Of a stretch of DNA of 64,000 bases, positions 53,121 through 61,618 are shown piece by piece (within the stretch, counting starts at the first letter, position 1; each line of letters starts with the position of its first letter). The notes beneath the pieces were generated by a model that did no database searches, was not told where the DNA came from, and saw only the letters and a list, made by a program, of their open reading frames with translations. Source of the stretch: Planctomycetaceae bacterium (GTDB taxonomy: Bacteria > Planctomycetota > Planctomycetia > Planctomycetales > Planctomycetaceae); assembly GCA_020638955.1 (NCBI GenBank), contig JACKHO010000001.1, positions 1-64,000 on the forward strand, given 5' to 3'. A program made the position numbers and the translations under genes.

Positions 53121-54518
53121 CTACCCAAGAATCCCCTCAATCACATTCCCCCTGCTCACAGGGTTCGGTCGATTCACGTTGTCGTAGAAGAGGGTTTCCG
53201 GGGGGAAGCCGAGGCAGTGGAAGATGGTGGCGGTGAGGTCTTCGGGTTTTACGATTCCCTGGGCCGGGTAGGCGCCCATTTCGTCGGAGGCTCCGTAGAC
53301 GGTGCCCCCTTTAATGCCGCCGCCGGCGAGGGCGACGGAGAAGACGGGGCCCCAGTGGTCGCGGCCGGCGCGGCCGTTGAACTTCGGCGTGCGACCGAAT
53401 TCCGACATGCAGACCACCAGCGTTTCATCGAGCAGGCCGCGTTCTTCGAGGTCGTCGAGCAGGGCGGAGAAGGCCATGTCGGTGGGCGGGACGAGTACTT
53501 CCTTGAGTCGCTTGGTTTCGTTGACGTGCGAATCCCAACAGGGGGCGTCGGTCGGTTCTTCTGGTCCCCTGTACCAGTTGACCTGCACGAGGCGGACATC
53601 GGCCTCGACAAGTTTTCGCGCGAGCAGACAGCTTTGTCCGAACTGTGAATCACCGTAACGGGCGCGGGTTTCGGGAGATTCTGAGTTCAGATCAAAGGCA
53701 TTGCGGGAGACGGCAGAGGAGAGTAGTCCGTAAGCCCGCTGCTGTTGGGCGGAGAAACTTCCGAGTCGCGTGGCGTTGCTTCCCGCTTCAATCCGTTCGT
53801 CGAGCATGCGGGCGAGTGAGCGGCGCGAGGCGAGCCGGTCGAGAGTGACGTCGTCGGTGAGTTGGAACTCCTGGATTTTGTAATCGGGCGAGGCGGGCTG
53901 ACAGCGGAACAGCCAGGGATCAACACCATGTCCGAGCATGCCACCATCTTGCCCGGGCCAGACGGATCCGTCGGTGTTGAAAATGTGATTGGGCAATCGG
54001 ACGGATCCCGGAAGCTGCCCGCGCGGTTCGGTGAGTCGCTGCAGCACGGAGCCCCAGTTCGGCCAGTCGTTTGGTGCTCCGGGATTGGCGTTTTCCACAT
54101 TCTGCGGCGTGTGTGGCTTGCCCGTCAGCATGTAATAGCCGCTGGAGGAGTGGGCGTTGTCGTTCGTGGAGACGGCCCGCAGGACGGCCAGTTTGTCGGC
54201 GCGTTGTGCGAGCTGCGGCATGAGTTCGCCGAAATGCACGCCGGGAAGCGACGTGGAAATAGGTGCGATGTCACCGCGCACGTTGTCCGGCGCGAGCGGC
54301 TTGGGATCCCACGTCGAATGCTGCGGCGGGCCCCCCATCAGGAACAGCACAATGCACGATTTCGCTTTGCCTGGTTCGCTGAGGCTGGAGGCTTGTGAAA
54401 TGTTGCCGAGCAGGTGCGACAATCCCAGCCCACAAACGCCCAGCCCACCAATGCGCAGGATTTCGCGACGGGAAATTCCGTCACACAGTTTCTGGCCGGA
54501 GGAGGTAATACTGAGCAT
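53121..54518 (-). CDS. DUF1501 protein, twin-arginine exported
   Basis: 465 residues. N-terminal SRREILRIGGLGVCGLGL is a Tat signal. The sulfatase-like fold is present: FLMGGPPQHSTWDPKP, HSSSGYYMLTG, VCMSEFGRTPKF, GRDHWGPVFSVALAGGG and GYDNV-like ending VNRPNPVSRG. DUF1501 genes are usually paired with DUF1549/DUF1553 proteins in planctomycetes; here it stands alone. Function unknown, possibly polymer or sulfate-ester handling in the periplasm. Divergent from the GH15-like gene, 202 bp apart. Confidence 0.92.
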   Translation of the reverse strand: MLSITSSGQKLCDGISRREILRIGGLGVCGLGLSHLLGNISQASSLSEPGKAKSCIVLFLMGGPPQHSTWDPKPLAPDNVRGDIAPISTSLPGVHFGELMPQLAQRADKLAVLRAVSTNDNAHSSSGYYMLTGKPHTPQNVENANPGAPNDWPNWGSVLQRLTEPRGQLPGSVRLPNHIFNTDGSVWPGQDGGMLGHGVDPWLFRCQPASPDYKIQEFQLTDDVTLDRLASRRSLARMLDERIEAGSNATRLGSFSAQQQRAYGLLSSAVSRNAFDLNSESPETRARYGDSQFGQSCLLARKLVEADVRLVQVNWYRGPEEPTDAPCWDSHVNETKRLKEVLVPPTDMAFSALLDDLEERGLLDETLVVCMSEFGRTPKFNGRAGRDHWGPVFSVALAGGGIKGGTVYGASDEMGAYPAQGIVKPEDLTATIFHCLGFPPETLFYDNVNRPNPVSRGNVIEGILG

Positions 54519-54720
54519 GACTTCGCACGCAACGGGTTGGCATTCAAGAGTTTCGACACAATCAAGTTAGCTCATCCGGCGAGGTGAGAACAGTCTTTGT
54601 TGATGCGAATCCCCTGCCCGGCCCAGATTTGCGGCGGCAGTTGCTGATTTCTCCCGGTCGGCCCCTCGAATCTCATTGGCAGAACCGGTAAAACGCACAT
54701 GCGCCGTTGCCCCGGGAAAA

Positions 54721-56049
54721 ATGGAGTTGTCCAGATCAATGTCATCTGAGTTGTCGCAAACGAAACCTGCTGAATGGTTGAATGAGCCGACGCTGTCGCG
54801 CGTTGAGGAAATCATACAGTTCTTGACGGAGCAGGGGACGTTCCGGTTTCCGGCACTCGACACCGGGTTGTTCTCCGCTGCGGCGTTTGAACATGCGCAC
54901 GGTGAGGACACGGGTTACAGCAACGTCTGGACACGTGACGTTGTGCACATTGCACATGCATTGTGGGTGTTGGGACAACGTGACGAAGCGGCCCGTGCGA
55001 TGCTGGCCCTCGGAAAGTTTTACACGGGTAGCAAGAATCGATTCACTGACTTAATTGCTGATCCCGCGTTGGCGGCTGATCCCATGCGACGTCCGCACAT
55101 TCGGTTTGCGGGACATGCCTTGGAAGAACTCCCCGAGAAGTGGTCACACGCTCAGAATGATGCTCTCGGCTACTGGCTCTGGCTCACCTGCAAAATGGTG
55201 CTGGCGGAACAATTCAAACTGACGGATGATTTGGCCGAGGTGCTGAGGCTGCTGGTCCGTTACTTCCAGGCGGTGCAGTACTGGCAGGATGAAGACAGCG
55301 GGCACTGGGAAGAAGTTCGCAAGGTCGCGGCGTCGAGTATTGGTGCTGCGGTTGCGGGGCTCAAGGCGTTTCGAAATGTGGTCGAACTGGAACTGCATGC
55401 GTTCGCTGATCGCGACGAATTGCTGGAACTGACGTGTCAGCTCATCGACAAAGGCTATGCGGCACTGGATCGAATTCTGCCGCACGAGTGTGTCGATGGT
55501 GACGAGAAACAAGTGCGCCAATACGACGGAGCATTACTCTTCCTCATTTATCCCCTGGAAGTTGTCAGCGGACCAGTGGCGGATCAAATCGTGGCGGACG
55601 TGACGACTCACTTGCAGGGCCCCATTGGCATTCGCCGCTATCTGGGTGATTCCTACTGGTGTGCTGATTACAAGGAACTTCTCTCAGCCGAGTCGCGCAC
55701 GGCAGATTTCAGTGATGATTTGAACTCCCGCGACGCATTGTTGAAAGAGGGGACCGAAGCCCAGTGGTGTATTTTCGACCCCATTGCTTCGGTCATTCAT
55801 GGTCGACGGTTCCTTGAACTGGGAACCGAAGAAGATCGAATCAAACAACTGGAACATTTGCAGCGTTCGCTGGCGCAGTTGACGACAGCCGAGTCTCGCT
55901 TTGGGGCGTACCGTTGTCCGGAGTCGTACTTCCTGGAAAAAGACAAGTGGGTGCCGAACGACATTACGCCGCTGTTGTGGACTCAAGCCAACTTGCGGCT
56001 GGCACTGCATTGGATGCGACAGACACTCGTCGCGCAAGAAGGCGCGTAG
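54721..56049 (+). CDS. GH15-like / phosphorylase-kinase-alpha-like protein
   Basis: 442 residues from the ATG at 54721 (a TTG at 54676 is possible). The alpha/alpha-barrel signature is visible: TGYSNVWTRDVVHIAHALW, KWSHAQNDALGYWLWL, HWEEVRKVAASSIGAAVAGL, VRQYDGALLFLIYPL. The same motifs occur in glycoside hydrolase family 15 and in the catalytic-like part of phosphorylase kinase alpha subunits. No signal peptide. Substrate unresolved, possibly starch- or glycogen-type glucan. It lies 57 bp before purH but is not known to act with it. Confidence 0.82.
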   Translation: MELSRSMSSELSQTKPAEWLNEPTLSRVEEIIQFLTEQGTFRFPALDTGLFSAAAFEHAHGEDTGYSNVWTRDVVHIAHALWVLGQRDEAARAMLALGKFYTGSKNRFTDLIADPALAADPMRRPHIRFAGHALEELPEKWSHAQNDALGYWLWLTCKMVLAEQFKLTDDLAEVLRLLVRYFQAVQYWQDEDSGHWEEVRKVAASSIGAAVAGLKAFRNVVELELHAFADRDELLELTCQLIDKGYAALDRILPHECVDGDEKQVRQYDGALLFLIYPLEVVSGPVADQIVADVTTHLQGPIGIRRYLGDSYWCADYKELLSAESRTADFSDDLNSRDALLKEGTEAQWCIFDPIASVIHGRRFLELGTEEDRIKQLEHLQRSLAQLTTAESRFGAYRCPESYFLEKDKWVPNDITPLLWTQANLRLALHWMRQTLVAQEGA

Positions 56050-56106
56050 CCAGCACATTGACTCATTGAAAACCAAGTATTTCTAACCTTCTGATTTGTT
56101 TACGTC

Positions 56107-57684
56107 ATGACTTCTAAAACTTCGCGTCGGGCGCTGGTGAGCGTCAGTGATAAGTCGGGGCTGTTGCCCTTCGTTCAAGGCCTGGTCGAACTCGGTTTCG
56201 AGATTCTCTCAACCGGCGGAACCGCTCGTTTTCTCAAAGAGGGCGGCGTGGAGGTGATTGACGTCTCCACGTACACCGGGTTTCCAGAAATCATGGGCGG
56301 TCGCGTGAAGACGCTGCATCCTAAAGTGCATGGAGCCATTCTGGGTCGGCCTGATTTGCCTTCAGACGCGGAAGCCATCAGCGAGCATGGGATTGTGCCG
56401 TTTGAGCTGGTGGTGGTGAACTTGTATCCCTTCGCCCAGACTATTGCGAAGCCAGATGTCACGGTGGAAGACGCCATTGAAAACATCGACATTGGTGGAC
56501 CGAGTATGATTCGCTCGGCGGCCAAGAATCATGCTTATCTCGGCGTGGTGACCTCGGCCTGTCAGTACGAGGAGGTGCTGAGTGCACTCAAGGCGGGTGA
56601 AATGTCACTCGCGTTGCGGCGTCGACTGGCCAAGGCGGCTTTTGGCATGACTGCCGAATACGACAGGACCATCAACGCCTGGTTTGAAGGTTTGGAAACT
56701 CCCGGCACGGAAGAGGAGTTCCCAGAGCGGCTCAACGTTTCCTTCGAATGTCGTCAGCGGCTGCGATATGGCGAGAACCCGCATCAAAGTGCGGCGTTTT
56801 ACGTGGAGGACGGTTACTCGCCCGCGTCACTGGCGGCGGCGAAGCAACTGCACGGGAAGGAATTGTCGTACAACAATCTTCTCGATTTGGACGCGGCTTT
56901 GTGTATTGTGCGTGACTTCAGTAGTCCTACTGCCGTGGTCATTAAGCACAACAATCCTTGCGGCTGTGCAACGGGCGAGTCATTGGCCGATGCGTTTCAT
57001 CGTGCCTATGAGGGGGACCCGGTGAGTGCGTTTGGTTCCATCATTGGATTCAACCGTGAAGTCGACGTGAAAACTGCGGAACGACTCTGCGAGCCGGGGC
57101 GATTTGTCGAGGCGCTCATTGCACCCGCATTCGCTGAAGGAGCTCTGGAAGTTCTGCGGACAAAGCCGAAGTGGAAGAATAATGTCCGCCTTTTGGAAGT
57201 TCCAGGTTGGGACAATGCGGGACGTCTGGGACTGGACTATCGACGCGTGACCGGCGGTCTGCTCGTGCAGGAGCGGGACATCGCGGAAGAGAATGAACAG
57301 GACTGGCAGGTGGTGACCGAGCGTCAGCCGACCGATGCCGAAATGCACGACATGCGTTTCGGTTGGAAAGTCTGCAAGCACGTGAAGTCCAACGCCATTG
57401 TCTTCGTCAAAGAAGGGATGACCGTTGGTGTGGGGGCCGGGCAAATGAGCCGGCTCGATTCCTCGCACATCGCCGCGTACAAGTCGGGCGACCGCAGCCA
57501 AGGAGCCGTCGTTTGCTCAGATGCGTTCTTCCCGTTCCGCGACGGCATTGATGAAGCCGCCAAAGTCGGTGTGACGGCAGCCATTCAGCCAGGTGGCTCA
57601 CGAAATGATGCCGAAGTCATTGCGGCCTGCAACGAGCATGGCATTGCCATGGTGTTTACCGGGCGTCGGCACTTTAAACATTAG
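56107..57684 (+). CDS. purH: Bifunctional AICAR transformylase / IMP cyclohydrolase
   Basis: 525 residues, full length. The N-terminal cyclohydrolase (MGS-like) domain runs to about 150: RALVSVSDKSGLLPF, ILSTGGTARFL, GRVKTLHPKVHGAIL, NIDIGGPSMIRSAAKN. The transformylase follows with LRYGENPHQSAAF, KHNNPCGCA, VKSNAIVFVK, GAGQMSRLDS and the closing DAFFPFRDGIDEAA and IQPGGSRNDAEVI. It makes the last two steps of purine synthesis, AICAR to FAICAR to IMP. No other pur genes are in the window. Confidence 0.97.
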   Translation: MTSKTSRRALVSVSDKSGLLPFVQGLVELGFEILSTGGTARFLKEGGVEVIDVSTYTGFPEIMGGRVKTLHPKVHGAILGRPDLPSDAEAISEHGIVPFELVVVNLYPFAQTIAKPDVTVEDAIENIDIGGPSMIRSAAKNHAYLGVVTSACQYEEVLSALKAGEMSLALRRRLAKAAFGMTAEYDRTINAWFEGLETPGTEEEFPERLNVSFECRQRLRYGENPHQSAAFYVEDGYSPASLAAAKQLHGKELSYNNLLDLDAALCIVRDFSSPTAVVIKHNNPCGCATGESLADAFHRAYEGDPVSAFGSIIGFNREVDVKTAERLCEPGRFVEALIAPAFAEGALEVLRTKPKWKNNVRLLEVPGWDNAGRLGLDYRRVTGGLLVQERDIAEENEQDWQVVTERQPTDAEMHDMRFGWKVCKHVKSNAIVFVKEGMTVGVGAGQMSRLDSSHIAAYKSGDRSQGAVVCSDAFFPFRDGIDEAAKVGVTAAIQPGGSRNDAEVIAACNEHGIAMVFTGRRHFKH

Positions 57685-57687
57685 AGT

Positions 57688-57827
57688 GGTTGAGATGGTT
57701 GAATGTGGCTTTGGCACGGTTGAGATGGTTGAGCAGTCTGAAGCGCGGTTCAGAAATCCCCTTGGGAGTTGGATATAGTCACTCTCAACCATCTCAACGT
57801 GCCCTGGCACCTCAACCGTCTCAACCC
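57688..57827. repeat. Large imperfect palindrome of the GGTTGAGATGGTTGA family
   Basis: Left arm 57688-57733 holds GGTTGAGATGGTTGA twice around TGGCTTTGGCAC. The right arm 57784-57827 holds the same words inverted around GTGCCCTGGCAC. A single arm is at 40703-40749. It fills the gap between purH and rarA, whose own start is 71 bp further on. Confidence 0.7.
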
Positions 57828-57898
57828 AACGGAGTAGTAGTCGTCTCCACCAAGAACGAATTCCGAATTGTAACAATTCCTAACTCCTTCCCCCGCCA

Positions 57899-59221
57899 AT
57901 GGCTGGCCTTTTCGACAAGCAGGAACGACAAGCGGAAGAGGCCGCGCGGCCGCTGGCTGTGCGCATGCGTCCGCGTACCATTGACGAATTCGTCGGGCAG
58001 CAGCATTTTCTGGGTGAAGGAAAATTGCTGCGCAGGATGCTGCAGGCTGACCGACTTGGCTCAATGATCTTCTTTGGCCCTCCGGGGACGGGGAAAACGT
58101 CGCTGGCGAAGCTACTGGCGACACACACGAAGTCGGAATTCGTGGTGCTGAACGCGGCTTCGACCGGAGTCAAGGAACTGCGAACTGAACTCGACCGGGC
58201 GCGTGAGCGCGTCAAAAGTGGCGGAGGTCGCACCCTGCTGTTCGTTGATGAACTGCACCACTTCAATAAGACGCAGCAGGACGTGCTGTTACCAGATGTT
58301 GAGAATGGTGTGGTCAGTCTGGTCGGCGCGACGACAGCGAATCCGTTCTTTGCACTGGTGTCGGCACTCATCAGCCGGTCGCAGGTATTCGAATTCAAAG
58401 AGCTGACCCCAGAGGACATTCTCGCACTGCTGAAGCGGGCTTTGCAGGACAAGGCCCGCGGCGTCGGAGGTAGCGGCGTCAGTGCGACAGACGAAGCGCT
58501 GCAGTTTCTGGCCACCATTTGCGACGGTGACGCACGTCGTGCGCTGACGGCGCTGGAAATTGGTGTTGGTTCGCTCACTGGTGACTCGCGGACGTTTGAC
58601 CTGGAGGTTGCTCAGGAGTCGATTCAGAAGAAAGCGGTGCGGTACGACCAGTCGGGTGACATGCACTACGACGTCGCAAGTGCGTTCATCAAAAGCATGC
58701 GCGGCAGTGACCCTGACGCCGCGGTTTACTGGCTCGCCCGGATGCTGCACGCGGGGGAAGACCCCCGCTTCATTGCCCGCCGCATTGTCATTCTCGCTTC
58801 AGAAGATGTTGGCAACGCCGATCCCATGGGACTCGTCCTCGCTCAGGCGGCGGCCGATGCCACGCAGCAAATCGGCATGCCCGAAGCCCGGATTATTCTC
58901 TCACAGGCCGTAACGTATCTGGCTTCTGCCCCGAAGTCGAACGCGGCGTATGTCGCAGTGAACCGGGCACTCTCCGATGTGGAAAGTGGTGCCGTGATTC
59001 CCGTCCCCATGCATTTGCGAGACAGTCACTACCGGGGTGCGAAATCACTCGGCCACGGCGAGGGCTATCAGTACGCTCACGACGGCAAAGATGGATGGGT
59101 GGACCAGGATTATCTGGGGGTCGAACGTACGTACTACGAGCCGACAGACCGTGGCCAGGAAAAAGAAATCTCCCGCCGATTGGATGAATTTCGCAGTCGA
59201 CGTCGAAATGATGAGGCTTAG
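57899..59221 (+). CDS. rarA: Replication-associated recombination protein A (MgsA/RarA ATPase)
   Basis: 440 residues from the ATG at 57899. Starts MAGLFDKQERQAEEAARPLAVRMRP, typical. AAA+ clamp-loader-like core: RPRTIDEFVGQQHFLG, Walker A GPPGTGKTS, Walker B TLLFVDELHHF, sensor 1 VGATTANPFF, arginine finger ISRSQVF and the lid CDGDARRAL. The C-terminal domain SEDVGNADPMGLVLAQAA and YKGAKSLGHGEG-like ending is present. RarA acts at stalled replication forks. It is separated from purH by the large palindrome. Confidence 0.95.
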   Translation: MAGLFDKQERQAEEAARPLAVRMRPRTIDEFVGQQHFLGEGKLLRRMLQADRLGSMIFFGPPGTGKTSLAKLLATHTKSEFVVLNAASTGVKELRTELDRARERVKSGGGRTLLFVDELHHFNKTQQDVLLPDVENGVVSLVGATTANPFFALVSALISRSQVFEFKELTPEDILALLKRALQDKARGVGGSGVSATDEALQFLATICDGDARRALTALEIGVGSLTGDSRTFDLEVAQESIQKKAVRYDQSGDMHYDVASAFIKSMRGSDPDAAVYWLARMLHAGEDPRFIARRIVILASEDVGNADPMGLVLAQAAADATQQIGMPEARIILSQAVTYLASAPKSNAAYVAVNRALSDVESGAVIPVPMHLRDSHYRGAKSLGHGEGYQYAHDGKDGWVDQDYLGVERTYYEPTDRGQEKEISRRLDEFRSRRRNDEA

Positions 59222-59304
59222 GGGTAGCTTGCGGTTGACTGCGAACTCAAAGATTGCCTCGTGACAGAACTTCTCTTCACCGTTACGATGACGTAGTAAG
59301 AGTC

Positions 59305-60324
59305 ATGTGGAGCAATGCGATGTGGAAGTCCGTTGGTACGATATGCTGTGTATTTGCGGCCTGCTGTGTCGCAAGTGCGGCGGAACGTCATACCGCAATT
59401 GAGCAAGTCCAGCCACGAGTCGTGAAGCTGTTTGGGGCGGGGGGCTTCAAGAATCTTGCAGATTATGGGTCTGGATTTCTTGTTTCACCAGATGGGTACA
59501 TTGTCACCGTCTGGAGTCACCTGCTCGATAATGACGTGGTGAGCGTCGTACTGAGTGATGGTCGCCGCTTCTTCGGTCGTCTGGTCGCGGCTGATTCCAG
59601 CAAGGATGTCGCTGTTCTTAAAATTGACGCGGAAGATTTGCCGTATTTTAATTTGGATGAAGCGGCGGTGGCAGGGCCAGGTTCTCGGATTATGGCGTTC
59701 AGCAATGTCTTCAAAGTGGCGGCGGGGGACGAGCCAGTTACCGTGATGCATGGAGTCATTGCGGCCCGGACGACGTTGTCGGCGCGGCGTGGTCGGTTCA
59801 ATTCGGCGTATCAGGGGCCGGTGTACATTGTGGATGCCGTCACCAACAATCCCGGCGCAGCGGGCGGAGTGTTGACGAATCGGCAGGGACAGTTGTTGGC
59901 CATGCTGGGACGCGAACTGAAGAGCAATGAGAGCAACACGTGGCTGAATTATGCCGTGCCGGTATCCGAATTCCGAAATACCGTGCGGGACATCATTGCC
60001 GGAACGTTCACCAGAGACGAGCTCGGCACAGGTGACAATCCGAAGTACGAAACTGCCGCCAATGATTTCGGTATGATGCTCGTGCCCGACGTCGTTTTCC
60101 GTACACCTGCTTATATTGACCAGGTCGTCCCCGAGTCCCAGGCAGCAACACAAGGTTTGCAATCGGACGATTTGATTGTGTTCGCCAACGGTGAACTGGT
60201 CTCGTCAATTCGCGTTTTGCGGGAAATTCTCGGCAGGCTGCCACCCGGGGACAATTTGACGCTCATTGTGCGGCGGGGTGAACGACTCGTGACTGTGCAA
60301 TTGGAAGTGCCTCGTGAAAAGTAG
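59305..60324 (+). CDS. HtrA/DegP-like protein with a lost catalytic Ser
   Basis: 339 residues from the ATG at 59305 (a later ATG at 59320 is possible). A signal peptide (CCVFAACCVASAAE) precedes a trypsin-like domain: DYGSGFLVSPDGYIVTVWSH with His72, KDVAVLKID with Asp101, and the nucleophile loop PGAAGGVL, where HtrA has GNSGGPL. The position of the Ser is Ala186, so proteolysis is not expected. A PDZ domain follows (RTPAYIDQVVPESQAATQGLQ, VFANGELVSS). It may be a chaperone, scaffold or peptide sensor in the envelope. 83 bp after rarA and ended by a terminator. Confidence 0.82.
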   Translation: MWSNAMWKSVGTICCVFAACCVASAAERHTAIEQVQPRVVKLFGAGGFKNLADYGSGFLVSPDGYIVTVWSHLLDNDVVSVVLSDGRRFFGRLVAADSSKDVAVLKIDAEDLPYFNLDEAAVAGPGSRIMAFSNVFKVAAGDEPVTVMHGVIAARTTLSARRGRFNSAYQGPVYIVDAVTNNPGAAGGVLTNRQGQLLAMLGRELKSNESNTWLNYAVPVSEFRNTVRDIIAGTFTRDELGTGDNPKYETAANDFGMMLVPDVVFRTPAYIDQVVPESQAATQGLQSDDLIVFANGELVSSIRVLREILGRLPPGDNLTLIVRRGERLVTVQLEVPREK

Positions 60325-60333
60325 AGTGCACGG

Positions 60334-60355
60334 AGGACCCCATAAGGGTCCTTTT
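60334..60355 (+). terminator. Hairpin terminator after the HtrA-like gene
   Basis: AGGACCC and GGGTCCT form a 7-bp stem with loop CATAA and are followed by TTTC, beginning 9 nt after the stop. Short T tract. Confidence 0.6.
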
Positions 60356-60424
60356 CGTAGAGGGCGATGATGACTAGAATTCATTGGACGAAATTGTCTC
60401 CCGCCTGAATTCCCACCAGTTTGC

Positions 60425-61618
60425 ATGGCCGATCCCAAACACAATTTGAATGAGTCCGCGGATATTGACTATGCGCCGCGGACTCGCGTTGTGTTCGGGG
60501 CGGGAACATTGTCGCGTCTGGGGGATTTGTCGCGCCCTTTTGGCCGACGGGCGCTGCTGGTCACCGATCAGGGGTTGAAGTCGGCCGGTCACGAAGATCG
60601 GGCCATCGAGTTTCTGCGGAGGGAGGAGATCGACGTCGTTGTTTACGATGACGTGACACCGAATCCCACCACGGACGATGTGGATGCAGCCACCGCGTTT
60701 GCCAAAGAGCATGCTATTGATTTCATCATTGGGCTGGGTGGTGGCAGTAGCATGGATTGTGCGAAGGGCATCAACTTTCTGCTGACCAACGGCGGTTGCA
60801 TGGAGGACTACTGGGGCATTGGTAAAGCCACGAAGCCCATGCTGCCACTCATTGCTGTGCCAACCACTGCCGGGACAGGAAGCGAAGCGCAGTCCTTTGC
60901 GGTCATTTCCAACGCGAAAACACATTTGAAAATGGCGTGTGGCGACAAGAAGGCGGCCGCCCGCATTGCCATTCTCGATCCCGAATTGACAACGACCATG
61001 CCGACGTTCGTGACGGCGGTCACCGGGATTGATGCCATCAGTCATGCCGTTGAGAGTTACGTTTCCAAGCCGAGCAACGTGGTGTCCAAAATGTTCGCCC
61101 GGCAGGCTTGGAACCTGTTGAATCCCGCCTTCGAGCGAGTGCTGGCTGATGCGAATCACCTCGCCAGCCGAGGCGACATGCTGCTCGGAGCACATTTGGC
61201 GGGAGCGTCGATTGAGAACTCAATGCTGGGCGCCACGCACGCATTGGCGAATCCATTGACGGCTCATTTTGATTTGACGCACGGCGTGGCGATTGGCCTC
61301 ATGCTGCCGCATGTCATCAAGTACAACGCACGTGCTGTTGGGAGCTCGTACGTCCAATTCGTTACCGATGCGGGGATAGACTTTAAGGACACTGACGATG
61401 CCGCTTTGCAGTTGGCAAGACGGATTGTGTCGCTGGTTCGCATGGCCAAATTGCCGGTTTCATTGAAGGAAGCTGGGGTGGATGCGGAATTGTTGCCGCA
61501 GCTTGCTGGCGAGGCGGCTGAGCAGTGGACGGGTCGGTTTAATCCTCGGACGGTGAATGCAGCCGACTTGCTGGAGATTTATCAATGCGCACTGAATTTC
61601 GACGGCGAGAGTTTCTAA
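60425..61618 (+). CDS. Iron-containing alcohol dehydrogenase
   Basis: 397 residues. Family III fold: RVVFGAGTLSRLGDL, LVTDQGLKSAGH, the nucleotide-binding GLGGGSSMDCAKGINFL, VPTTAGTGSEAQSFAV, the metal-binding ATHALANPLTAHFDLTHGVAIGLMLPHVI, and IDAISHAVESYVS. These NAD(P)-dependent enzymes reduce aldehydes or oxidise alcohols; substrate unknown. Its last 34 bases overlap the start of the PQQ-repeat gene, suggesting coupled translation. Confidence 0.92.
   Translation: MADPKHNLNESADIDYAPRTRVVFGAGTLSRLGDLSRPFGRRALLVTDQGLKSAGHEDRAIEFLRREEIDVVVYDDVTPNPTTDDVDAATAFAKEHAIDFIIGLGGGSSMDCAKGINFLLTNGGCMEDYWGIGKATKPMLPLIAVPTTAGTGSEAQSFAVISNAKTHLKMACGDKKAAARIAILDPELTTTMPTFVTAVTGIDAISHAVESYVSKPSNVVSKMFARQAWNLLNPAFERVLADANHLASRGDMLLGAHLAGASIENSMLGATHALANPLTAHFDLTHGVAIGLMLPHVIKYNARAVGSSYVQFVTDAGIDFKDTDDAALQLARRIVSLVRMAKLPVSLKEAGVDAELLPQLAGEAAEQWTGRFNPRTVNAADLLEIYQCALNFDGESF

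Noticed and set aside
57688..57827. Possible CRISPR array
   Set aside because: Only four repeat words, in inverted order, with unequal gaps and no cas genes. It is a palindrome, not an array.
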